Assembly (NCBI RefSeq): GCF_015278315.1
Contig: NZ_JADIJE010000008.1
Span: 156,640-220,639, forward strand
DNA length: 64,000 nt
Reading direction: 5' to 3'
Source: Microbacterium ureisolvens
Lineage (GTDB): Bacteria; Actinomycetota; Actinomycetes; Actinomycetales; Microbacteriaceae
This document shows, in pieces, positions 56,234 to 64,000 of this stretch (position 1 is the stretch's first letter; each line of letters starts with the position of its first letter). Under the pieces are notes generated by a model. The model saw nothing but the letters and a program-made list of their open reading frames with translations. It was not told where the DNA came from and searched no databases. Position numbers and translations under genes: made by a program.

Positions 56234-56998
56234 GTGACCCACGACCCTCACTTCGACGACGCGCACAGCGCCGGCGAGGCGAAGCGGGCGGTTCGCGAGG
56301 GTCTCGGGGTCGCCCTCGCGACGAGCGCGTACGGCATCTCGTTCGGAGCGCTGGCGGTCGCCTCGGGTCTCGACGTCTGGCAGACGTGCGTGCTCAGCCT
56401 CGTCATGTTCACGGGCGGCTCGCAGTTCGCGTTCGTCGGCATCGTCGGCGCCGGGGGATTGGCCGCCGGCTCGTCGGCCATCGCTTCGGCGGCGCTGCTG
56501 GGCGTGCGCAACGTGGCGTACGGCATCCGCATGTCGCCGGTGATCGGGACGGGCTTCTGGCGTCGCGCAGTCGCCGCGCAGTTCACGATCGACGAGTCGA
56601 CCGCGGTGTCACTCGCCCAGAAGACGCGGCACGCGCGCACGCTGGGGTTCTGGGTCACCGGCATCGGCATCTACATCGGCTGGAACCTCTCGACGCTCGC
56701 CGGCGCGCTGCTCGGCGACGTGCTCGGCGACCCCCGCGCCTATGGACTGGATGCTGCCGCGGCCGCCGCGTTCCTGGCGCTGCTGTGGCCGCGCCTGCGT
56801 GCCCGGCAGCCGATCGTCGTAGGGGTGGCGGCGGCGGTCGTGGCCACCGTGCTCACGCCGGTCCTCATGCCCGGGTTGCCCGTGATCATCGCGGCGGCGG
56901 TCGCCATCGTCGTCGGATGGACGAACTGGCTCGGCAGGGACGACAAGACGCCCGCCGCCGAGCCGGATGACGTGGCCGAGAGGGAGGGGCTGCCGTGA
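56234..56998 (+). CDS. azlC: AzlC-family branched-chain amino acid exporter subunit
   Basis: A 254-residue membrane protein with six to seven helices. The family start EAKRAVREGLGVALATSAYGISFGALAVASG, the SLVMFTGGSQFAFVGIVGAGG block and RNVAYGIRMSP are characteristic. With AzlD it forms an exporter for branched-chain amino acids or their analogues (BrnFE in Corynebacterium). Its stop overlaps the azlD start (GTGA). The C-terminal 20 residues are a charged tail. Confidence 0.92.
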   Translation: MTHDPHFDDAHSAGEAKRAVREGLGVALATSAYGISFGALAVASGLDVWQTCVLSLVMFTGGSQFAFVGIVGAGGLAAGSSAIASAALLGVRNVAYGIRMSPVIGTGFWRRAVAAQFTIDESTAVSLAQKTRHARTLGFWVTGIGIYIGWNLSTLAGALLGDVLGDPRAYGLDAAAAAAFLALLWPRLRARQPIVVGVAAAVVATVLTPVLMPGLPVIIAAAVAIVVGWTNWLGRDDKTPAAEPDDVAEREGLP

Positions 56999-57309
56999 CC
57001 ATGTGGACCGCTGTGCTCGTCGCCTCCATCGTGTGCGTCGCCCTGAAGACGGTGGGGTACCTGATTCCGGCGAAATGGGTCGAGGCGCCCACGCCGCTGC
57101 GCATCGCCGACCTCCTGACGGTGGCGCTGCTCGCCGCGCTCGTCGCCGTGCAGACGCTCGGTGCCGGGCAGGCGGTCGTCGTGGACGCCCGGGTGCCGGC
57201 CCTGCTGGTGGCTGCGGGTCTGCTGATGCTCCGGGCACCCTTCCTCGTCGTGGTGATCGCCGCCGCGCTGGTCGCGGCGCTGCTGCGGCTGTGGGGCTGG
57301 GCCGCGTAG
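56995..57309 (+). CDS. azlD: AzlD-family small exporter subunit
   Basis: A 104-residue protein with three to four membrane helices. The conserved VCVALKTVGYLIPAKWVEAP opening and the LLAALVAVQTL and APFLVVVIAAALVAALL helices match AzlD/BrnE. Partner of AzlC in export; the GTGA overlap indicates coupling. Confidence 0.9.
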   Translation: MTMWTAVLVASIVCVALKTVGYLIPAKWVEAPTPLRIADLLTVALLAALVAVQTLGAGQAVVVDARVPALLVAAGLLMLRAPFLVVVIAAALVAALLRLWGWAA

Positions 57310-57320
57310 GCGACGCAGAC

Positions 57321-57346
57321 GGATGCCGGTGCCCCGGCGTCACCGC
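57321..57346 (+). terminator. Weak hairpin after azlD
   Basis: GCCGG-TGCC-CCGGC lies 12 nt past the stop and includes a GGATGCC word whose right partner is degenerate (GGCGTCACC). Confidence 0.35.
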
Positions 57347-57393
57347 ATGCCGGCGGACCTGGCCCGCCGACGGTCCGCCGCGGGCACGGTGGG

Positions 57394-57399
57394 TACCAT
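57394..57399 (+). promoter_or_regulatory. -10 element, small membrane protein gene
   Basis: TACCAT ends exactly 6 nt before ATG 57406. Confidence 0.45.
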
Positions 57400-57405
57400 C
57401 GAGGG

Positions 57406-57789
57406 ATGCGCCCCTCGGTTCCCGCCCGCATCGGAAGCTGGATCGTCGCCCTGCTGGTGGGGCTGGTCTACGGCGTGGCCGGGACGGTCGCCCACGCGTA
57501 CGCCATCGGCTGGTTTCCCCTCGGCCTGATCCTCGGCGTCATCGGCACGGCCGCCCTGCTCCTCGCGGTGCGGCTGCTCACAGCCGATCGCTGGGCGACC
57601 CTGGCGACGGGCGTCGGCATGGTGATCTCGACGACGGTGTTCTCCGGCAGCGGACCCGGTGGATCGGTGGTCGTGCCGCAGACCGGCCTGGCCGTCGTCT
57701 GGACCCTCACCGTCCCGGTGCTGGTCGCGGTGGCCGTGGCGTGGCCCGAGCGTCTCCCTCGCACCGAGCAGCCGACCTCACCCGCCTGA
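57406..57789 (+). CDS. Small four-helix membrane protein, unknown function
   Basis: A 127-residue protein with four hydrophobic helices (about residues 9-31, 35-57, 63-80 and 90-113) and a short basic N-terminus MRPSVPARIG. The loop SGSGPGGSVVVPQTG between helices 3 and 4 is probably external. It may belong to a small actinobacterial DUF family found upstream of fdxA, but I cannot name it safely. A leaderless transcript is likely. Confidence 0.65.
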   Translation: MRPSVPARIGSWIVALLVGLVYGVAGTVAHAYAIGWFPLGLILGVIGTAALLLAVRLLTADRWATLATGVGMVISTTVFSGSGPGGSVVVPQTGLAVVWTLTVPVLVAVAVAWPERLPRTEQPTSPA

Positions 57790-57892
57790 GTTCGCGCCGT
57801 CATACGGCGCGGTCCTCGGGCCGCCGTCCCACGGCCTGAGGCGTAGCCCTGCCCGCCCTCGAGGCATGTGGGGCTCGCCCCTCGCTCGCACG

Positions 57893-57898
57893 TAGACT
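57893..57898 (+). promoter_or_regulatory. -10 element, fdxA
   Basis: TAGACT ends exactly 6 nt before GTG 57905. Confidence 0.5.
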
Positions 57899-57904
57899 GG
57901 TCCC

Positions 57905-58225
57905 GTGACGTACGTGATCGCCCTTCCCTGCGTGGACGTCAAGGACCGCGCCTGCATCGACGAGTGCCCGGTGGACTGCATCTACGAGGGTGACCGGTCG
58001 CTGTACATCCACCCCGACGAGTGCGTGGACTGCGGCGCCTGCGAGCCGGTGTGCCCCGTCGAAGCGATCTACTACGAAGACGACCTGCCCGACGAGTGGC
58101 AGGACTACTACAAGGCCAACGTCGAGTTCTTCGACGACATCGGATCCCCCGGCGGCGCCGCCAAGGTCGGCGTGATCCACAAGGACCACCCCATCATCGA
58201 GGCGCTGCCGCCGCAGGAACACTGA
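57905..58225 (+). CDS. fdxA: Seven-iron ferredoxin FdxA
   Basis: A 106-residue ferredoxin. The N-terminal cluster region CVDVKDRACIDECPVDCIYEG binds a [3Fe-4S] cluster, and ECVDCGACEPVCPVEAIYYEDD binds a [4Fe-4S] cluster. The C-terminal 45 residues are the usual actinobacterial extension. It carries electrons to unknown partners such as cytochromes P450 or metabolic reductases. It ends 1 nt before the dapC start, and this pairing is widely conserved in actinobacteria. Confidence 0.95.
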   Translation: MTYVIALPCVDVKDRACIDECPVDCIYEGDRSLYIHPDECVDCGACEPVCPVEAIYYEDDLPDEWQDYYKANVEFFDDIGSPGGAAKVGVIHKDHPIIEALPPQEH

Positions 58226-58226
58226 C

Positions 58227-59345
58227 GTGGGGGTCGCCGACCTCGCCGACTATCCCTGGGACGCGGTGGCACCGTACGCCGCGCGAGCCCGCTCGCACCC
58301 GGACGGAATCGTCGACCTGTCCATCGGATCCCCGGTCGACCCGACGCCCGCCGTGGTCGCCGACGCGCTGCGCGTCGCAACCGACGCGCACGCCTATCCG
58401 CAGACGATGGGCACCCCCGAGCTGCGCGCCGCGATCGCGCAGTGGTACGAGCGCCGACGCGGCGTCCCGGGCTTGACGTCCGAGAACGTGCTGCCGACCG
58501 TGGGGTCGAAGGAGCTCGTCGCGCTGCTGCCCCTCCTCCTCGGCCTCGGCGAGGGTGACGTCGTCGTCCACCCGCGTGCCGCCTACCCGACGTACGAGGT
58601 GGGTGCGCGCCTCGTCGGCGCCACCCCGGTGGCCGCGGACGATCCGGCGCAGTGGCCTGCGGGAACGCGCCTGGTATGGGTGAACTCGCCCGGAAACCCG
58701 GACGGCCGGGTGCTCGATGTCGCGGAGCTCGGCGCCGCCGTGGCCAGAGCTCGGGAGCTGGGGGCGGTGCTCGCCTCCGACGAGTGCTACGCCGAGCTCG
58801 GTTGGGACGCGCCGTGGGATGCCGAGCCCGTGCCGTCGGCTCTGGACCCCCGTGTGACGGACGGCGACGTGCGCGGCATCCTGTCGGTCTACTCGCTCAG
58901 CAAGCAGTCGAACCTCGCCGGCTACCGCGCCGCCTTCCTCGCCGGCGACCCCGCTGTGGTCGCGCGCCTGCTGACCGCCCGCAAGCACCTGGGACTCATG
59001 CTGCCGCTCCCGGTGCAGGCCGCGATGGTCGCCGCCCTCGACGATGACCGCCACGTCGCGGCGCAGAAGGAGCTCTACCGCCGGCGCCGCGAGGTGCTGC
59101 GACCGGCTGTCGAGTCGGCGGGGTTCCGCATCGACGCGAGCGAAGCCGGCCTCTATCTGTGGGCCACCGAGGGCCGCGACGCGTGGGAGAGCCTCGGCCG
59201 CCTCGCCGATCTCGGGATCCTCGCCGGCCCCGGTCACTTCTACGGCACGCACTTCCCGCAGCACATCCGCCTGTCGCTCACCGCGTCCGACGACCGCATC
59301 GCGGCGGCCGCTGACCGCCTGCGCGCGGCCGGGTCGCGGGGCTGA
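58227..59345 (+). CDS. dapC: Succinyldiaminopimelate transaminase
   Basis: A 372-residue class I PLP aminotransferase. The PLP lysine lies in SVYSLSKQSNLAGYRAAFL, and the substrate Asn/Asp region is WVNSPGNPDGRVLD with ASDECYAELGW. It converts N-succinyl-2-amino-6-oxopimelate to N-succinyl-diaminopimelate for lysine and peptidoglycan synthesis. The assignment rests on adjacency to fdxA, as in Corynebacterium and Mycobacterium, and on dapD nearby. The GTG start lies 1 nt after the fdxA stop, so the two are co-translated. Confidence 0.88.
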   Translation: MGVADLADYPWDAVAPYAARARSHPDGIVDLSIGSPVDPTPAVVADALRVATDAHAYPQTMGTPELRAAIAQWYERRRGVPGLTSENVLPTVGSKELVALLPLLLGLGEGDVVVHPRAAYPTYEVGARLVGATPVAADDPAQWPAGTRLVWVNSPGNPDGRVLDVAELGAAVARARELGAVLASDECYAELGWDAPWDAEPVPSALDPRVTDGDVRGILSVYSLSKQSNLAGYRAAFLAGDPAVVARLLTARKHLGLMLPLPVQAAMVAALDDDRHVAAQKELYRRRREVLRPAVESAGFRIDASEAGLYLWATEGRDAWESLGRLADLGILAGPGHFYGTHFPQHIRLSLTASDDRIAAAADRLRAAGSRG

Positions 59346-59358
59346 GGATTCCTCCATC

Positions 59359-59371
59359 GGATGCCGCATCC
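59359..59371 (+). terminator. Short GGATGC-C-GCATCC palindrome after dapC
   Basis: A 13-bp perfect palindrome 13 nt past the stop, next to GAGGATTCCTC at 59344-59354. It is too tight to fold as a simple hairpin alone, so its terminator role is uncertain. Confidence 0.3.
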
Positions 59372-59406
59372 CTTTGGCCGTGTCAGCAGTAGTCCTGACG
59401 GCGGAC

Positions 59407-59412
59407 TAGGCT
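59407..59412 (+). promoter_or_regulatory. gltA -10 element
   Basis: TAGGCT lies about 120 nt upstream of the GTG start, giving a leadered transcript with a GAGGAGG ribosome site. Confidence 0.45.
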
Positions 59413-59531
59413 GTAGAGACGCGGCGACGCGGCATCCCCCGTCCCGTTCCTCCGTCCTGACGCAGACCGTCCCCGGTGTCGCCCAGGACTGGACGACACC
59501 CCCATACGACCAGAAATCGCGAGGAGGCGCC

Positions 59532-60830
59532 GTGAGCGAAGCGGGCACCCAGCAGGAGAAGGCCACCCTCACGATCGGTGAGAGGACCGCTGAGTTCCCG
59601 CTCCTGCGGGGCACGGACGGCACCCCGAGCGTGGACCTCTCCACCCTCACCCGCCAGACCGGCTACACGGCTCTCGACTACGGCTTCGTGAACACCGCGG
59701 CGACCAAGTCCGCGATCACGTACATCGACGGCGACCAGGGTGTGCTGCGCTACCGCGGGTATCCGATCGAGCAGCTTGCGAAGAACAGCACCTACCTCGA
59801 GGTGGCCTGGCTGCTCATCTACGGCGAGCTGCCCTCGGCCGACGAGCTGGCCGAGTTCGACGAGAAGATCCGTCGTCACACCCTGCTGCACGAAGACCTC
59901 AAGCGGTTCTTCTCGGCGCTCCCGCACACGGCGCATCCCATGTCGGTGCTGTCGTCGGCGGTCTCGGCGCTGTCGACCTACTACGAGCACCAGTCCGACC
60001 CGAACAACCCCGAGCACGTCGAGCTGAACACCATCCGCATGCTCGCGAAGCTCCCCGTGATCGCGGCGTACGCGCACAAGAAGAGCATCGGCCAGGCGTT
60101 CCTGTACCCCGACAACTCGCTCGGTTTCGTCGACAACTTCCTGAAGCTCAACTTCGGGGTGCTGTCCGAGGTCTACCAGGTCGACCCCGTGATGTCGCGT
60201 GCACTCGAGCGGCTGCTCATCCTGCACGAGGACCACGAGCAGAACGCATCGACCTCGACCGTGCGCCTGGTCGGCTCGACCGGCGCGAACCAGTTCTCGT
60301 CCATCTCCGCCGGAATCAACGCGCTCTACGGGCCGTTGCACGGCGGGGCGAACGAGGCGGTGCTCGACATGCTGGCGCGCATCCGCGACTCCGGCGAGAG
60401 CGTGCAGCGCTTCGTCGAGCGGGTCAAGAACAAGGAGGACGGCGTCAAGCTCATGGGCTTCGGGCACCGGGTCTACAAGAACTACGACCCGCGCGCCAAG
60501 CTCGTCAAGGAGTCCGCCGACGAGGTGCTCTCGGCTCTCGGCGTCAGCGATCCGCTGCTGGATCTCGCCAAGGAGCTCGAAGAGATCGCGCTCAACGACG
60601 CGTACTTCCAGGACCGCCGCCTGTACCCGAACGTCGATTTCTACACCGGCGTGATCTACAAGGCGATGGGCTTCCCGACCCGCATGTTCACGGTGCTGTT
60701 CGCGATCGGGCGTCTGCCCGGATGGCTCGCCCAGTGGCGCGAGGCCGCCGGCGACCCGCAGACCAAGATCGGCCGCCCGCAGCAGCTGTACGTCGGGGCC
60801 GCGGAGCGGAATTACCCCGGTCTGTCCTGA
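59532..60830 (+). CDS. gltA: Citrate synthase
   Basis: A 432-residue type II (hexameric class) citrate synthase catalysing oxaloacetate plus acetyl-CoA to citrate. The catalytic histidines are in YGPLHGGANEAVLDML and MGFGHRVYKNYDPRAK; the N-terminal beta domain (TLTIGERTAEFPLLRGTDG) and ITYIDGDQGVLRYRGYPIEQLA are typical. GTG 59532 is selected for the GAGGAGG site 5 nt upstream. A 15-bp hairpin follows. Confidence 0.97.
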   Translation: MSEAGTQQEKATLTIGERTAEFPLLRGTDGTPSVDLSTLTRQTGYTALDYGFVNTAATKSAITYIDGDQGVLRYRGYPIEQLAKNSTYLEVAWLLIYGELPSADELAEFDEKIRRHTLLHEDLKRFFSALPHTAHPMSVLSSAVSALSTYYEHQSDPNNPEHVELNTIRMLAKLPVIAAYAHKKSIGQAFLYPDNSLGFVDNFLKLNFGVLSEVYQVDPVMSRALERLLILHEDHEQNASTSTVRLVGSTGANQFSSISAGINALYGPLHGGANEAVLDMLARIRDSGESVQRFVERVKNKEDGVKLMGFGHRVYKNYDPRAKLVKESADEVLSALGVSDPLLDLAKELEEIALNDAYFQDRRLYPNVDFYTGVIYKAMGFPTRMFTVLFAIGRLPGWLAQWREAAGDPQTKIGRPQQLYVGAAERNYPGLS

Positions 60831-60879
60831 ATCGAGCCGCCGCGCGGAGGTGCCACTTCGCGACGTGGCGATGGAATGA

Positions 60880-60914
60880 CGGATGCCGCGCCCCGATCGG
60901 GGGCGCGGCATCCG
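60880..60914. terminator. GGATGCC-type bidirectional terminator, gltA and dapD
   Basis: CGGATGCCGCGCCCC and GGGGCGCGGCATCCG form a 15-bp perfect stem with loop GATCG between convergent genes. Confidence 0.85.
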
Positions 60915-60931
60915 GCGTTCTCGGACGGAGA

Positions 60932-61888
60932 TCAGGCGTGCAGCGCCTCGTTGAGGGTGACGCCCACGCCTGCGCGACGCACGGCCTCGACGGCGCCGGT
61001 CAGCGAGTTGCGCCGGAACAGCAGACCGGCGCGGCCCGAGAGCTCGCCGCCCTTGACGGTCGGAAGCGAGCCGTCGGCGCGGCGAGGCTCGTCGGCGAGC
61101 ACGATCTTCGTCCCCGCCGTGACGTAGAGTCCGGCCTCGACCACGCAGTCGTCCCCGAGCGAGATGCCGATTCCGGCGTTCGCTCCGAGCAGCGTGCGGG
61201 CGCCGACCGACACCTTGTGGGTACCGCCGCCGGACAGTGTGCCCATGATCGAGGCGCCGCCGCCGATGTCGCTGCCGTCGCCGACGACGACACCCTGCGA
61301 GATGCGACCCTCCACCATGCTCTGGCCGAGCGTGCCGGCGTTGAAGTTCACGAAGCCCTCGTGCATGACGGTCGTGCCGGGCGAGAGGTATGCGCCCAGA
61401 CGCACGCGGGAGGCGTCGGCGATCCGGACACCCGGGGGAGTGACGTAGTCCAGCAGCCGGGGGAACTTGTCCAGTCCCTGGATCTGGATCCCGTCGCGCG
61501 CGAGGAACGGGCGCAGCCGGGTGACGGCGTCGGGGTGCATCGGGCCGGCCGTGGTCCACGCGACGTTGGGGAGATGGCCGAAGACGCCGTCGAGATTCAC
61601 CTCGTTGGGGCGCACGAGCCGATGCGACAGCGCGTGCAGGCGGAGGTAGGCGTCCGGGGTCGAGGACGGGGCGGCGTCGAGATCGACCTCGATCGTCACC
61701 ACGTCGACGCTCACCGCACGTCGGTCGTCAGCCACAGCGAGGCGGTCCAGCTGGTCGGGCGGCATCTGCGGATCGAACCCGAGCGGAATCCGCCCCGCGG
61801 CGGGGAAGGGGAACCACGTGTCGAGCACGGTCCCGTCTTCGGCGGTCGTGGCGAGGCCGACGCCCCACACCCATCGTTCATCGGTCAT
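60932..61888 (-). CDS. dapD: Tetrahydrodipicolinate N-succinyltransferase
   Basis: A 318-residue left-handed beta-helix acyltransferase of the actinobacterial DapD type. Hexapeptide-repeat region: RIADASRVRLGAYLSPGTTVMHEGFVNFNAGTLG and GVVVGDGSDIGGGASIMGTLSGGG. It succinylates tetrahydrodipicolinate, one step before DapC, in diaminopimelate and lysine synthesis. The start MTDERWVWG at 61888 has TACCGT ending 7 nt upstream and no ribosome site. Confidence 0.94.
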   Translation of the reverse strand: MTDERWVWGVGLATTAEDGTVLDTWFPFPAAGRIPLGFDPQMPPDQLDRLAVADDRRAVSVDVVTIEVDLDAAPSSTPDAYLRLHALSHRLVRPNEVNLDGVFGHLPNVAWTTAGPMHPDAVTRLRPFLARDGIQIQGLDKFPRLLDYVTPPGVRIADASRVRLGAYLSPGTTVMHEGFVNFNAGTLGQSMVEGRISQGVVVGDGSDIGGGASIMGTLSGGGTHKVSVGARTLLGANAGIGISLGDDCVVEAGLYVTAGTKIVLADEPRRADGSLPTVKGGELSGRAGLLFRRNSLTGAVEAVRRAGVGVTLNEALHA

Positions 61889-61895
61889 GGAATCA

Positions 61896-61901
61896 ACGGT
61901 A
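61896..61901 (-). promoter_or_regulatory. -10 element, dapD
   Basis: On the minus strand TACCGT ends 7 nt before ATG 61888. Confidence 0.4.
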
Positions 61902-62188
61902 GCGCGGCCGGCTGAGCCGGTTTCCGCGTGATTCCGCGGGTGGCGGGGTGCGACACGCCCGGGATGTGGGGCCGATTCGACGTCGGTGCGGGTTCGGCGT
62001 AATGTTCTTGTTGTTCGCCCCAAAGGGTAGAGCGGAAGGCCGGAAGGCCTGGCTCCCCTCAAGCAGCGAACCACCCCATCCGATCTGCTCCTGGTGAGCG
62101 GGCCGGGTTTCGGTTTAGGATGGGTTTCTTCCACTCTCGTGTCGGTTGCATCCGGCTGTGGTGAGGTCGTGTGCCTCGCCTGGCTGGT

Positions 62189-62216
62189 TTGACAGGCGGG
62201 CCGGGATGTGTAAGAT
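62189..62216 (+). promoter_or_regulatory. rRNA operon promoter
   Basis: TTGACA (62189-62194), a 16-bp spacer and TAAGAT (62211-62216) form the strongest promoter in the window, starting RNA near 62223. TAGGAT at 62116-62121 and TAATGT at 62000-62005 may belong to weaker upstream promoters. Confidence 0.8.
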
Positions 62217-62222
62217 AGAGAA

Positions 62223-62447
62223 GTTGCCCTGCGGCGAAGGTTGAAAGACTGGAACGCGGGTGCGTCCGATCTTTGAGAACTCAACAGCGTGCACTTGTCA
62301 AATGCCAATTTTTTTCTCTGTCGATCAGTTTTCTGGTTGGTGGGGGTCTTTTTGGATCAATTCATGGATGTCAGTTTGATATTCGTTTTTGGTCATGATT
62401 GAACTCGTTGCTTGCGGTCTTATTCCGACTGTTTGCAGCATCATTTT
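62223..62447 (+). other. rRNA leader, AT-rich
   Basis: The 225-nt leader contains CTTTGAGAACTCAACAGCGTG (62273-62293 region), an antitermination-associated sequence common before actinobacterial 16S genes, then an unusually AT-rich stretch with several T-runs, probably including the upstream strand of the 16S processing stem. No protein gene is seen between 61889 and 62447. Confidence 0.7.
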
Positions 62448-63977
<1,530 letters not shown>

Positions 63978-64000
63978 AGCACCTCAATCCTTCGGGGTTG

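Noticed and set aside
61889..62447. A tRNA gene or small protein gene in the rRNA upstream region.
   Set aside because: No cloverleaf or CCA-type end and no plausible coding frame; the sequence fits promoters and an rRNA leader.

Overview
The window reads as a chromosomal segment of a high-GC Gram-positive actinobacterium of the family Microbacteriaceae, probably Microbacterium or a close relative. The evidence is the 16S rRNA gene at the right end, the very high GC content, frequent GTG starts and family-typical genes (DUF1206, a DUF7882-like protein, a MarP-like protease, the fdxA-dapC pair). I see no phage, insertion sequence, CRISPR array or tRNA gene. Nearly all of it is housekeeping, transport and nutrient-acquisition DNA.

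Layout. 1-2.1 kb: divergent class II aldolase (fbaA, cut by the window edge) and class II fructose bisphosphatase (glpX), the gluconeogenic pair. 2.1-12.8 kb: single genes: rmuC, a DEDDh exonuclease, two methyltransferases, a DHFR-like reductase, ychF, an alpha/beta hydrolase lacking its serine, a flavoprotein, a PAP2 phosphatase and membrane proteins. 12.9-17.7 kb: a cluster of small genes (MarR regulator, DUF7882-like protein, CBS pair, two paralogous small proteins), then fpg/nei and a 40-residue CCGGGSC peptide. 17.8-22.8 kb: a DHA2 drug exporter, an ABC exporter and a family 2 glycosyltransferase. 22.9-28.9 kb: the NAD de novo operon nrtR-nadA-nadB-nadC-nifS, with its probable operator over the nrtR start. 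29-34.7 kb: a five-gene peptide/oligosaccharide ABC importer behind a TGTTAG-N5-CTAACA operator. 34.9-40.8 kb: a MarP-like protease, then a tandem glycine riboswitch controlling gcvT-gcvH-gcvP. 40.8-42.5 kb: an accessory-looking patch where an orphan nuclease-like gene is bracketed by a family of palindromic repeats and a 19-bp tandem repeat. 42.5-50.7 kb: a CPBP membrane protein and a second peptide importer with a fused double ATPase. 50.7-52.7 kb: typA/bipA. 52.7-56 kb: a secreted pectate lyase and a frameshifted SMP-30-like gene. 56.2-61.9 kb: azlCD, fdxA-dapC, gltA and dapD. 61.9-64 kb: rRNA promoter, AT-rich leader and 16S rRNA.

How it fits together. The metabolic genes are a standard aerobic heterotroph set (gluconeogenesis, citrate synthase, glycine cleavage, NAD synthesis, lysine/diaminopimelate synthesis). 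They sit beside uptake systems for peptides or short oligosaccharides and a pectin-degrading exoenzyme, which suggests a plant- or soil-associated life.

Two architectural regularities stand out. First, about twenty genes have a -10-like hexamer (A at position 2, T at position 6) ending almost always 6 or 7 nt before the start codon and often no Shine-Dalgarno sequence, as expected for leaderless transcripts. Second, at least six intergenic hairpins are built from inverted copies of the word GGATGCC, which also recurs widely in genes, much as uptake sequences form terminators in Haemophilus and Neisseria. All names rest on reading the translated sequences and motifs; no database search was run.
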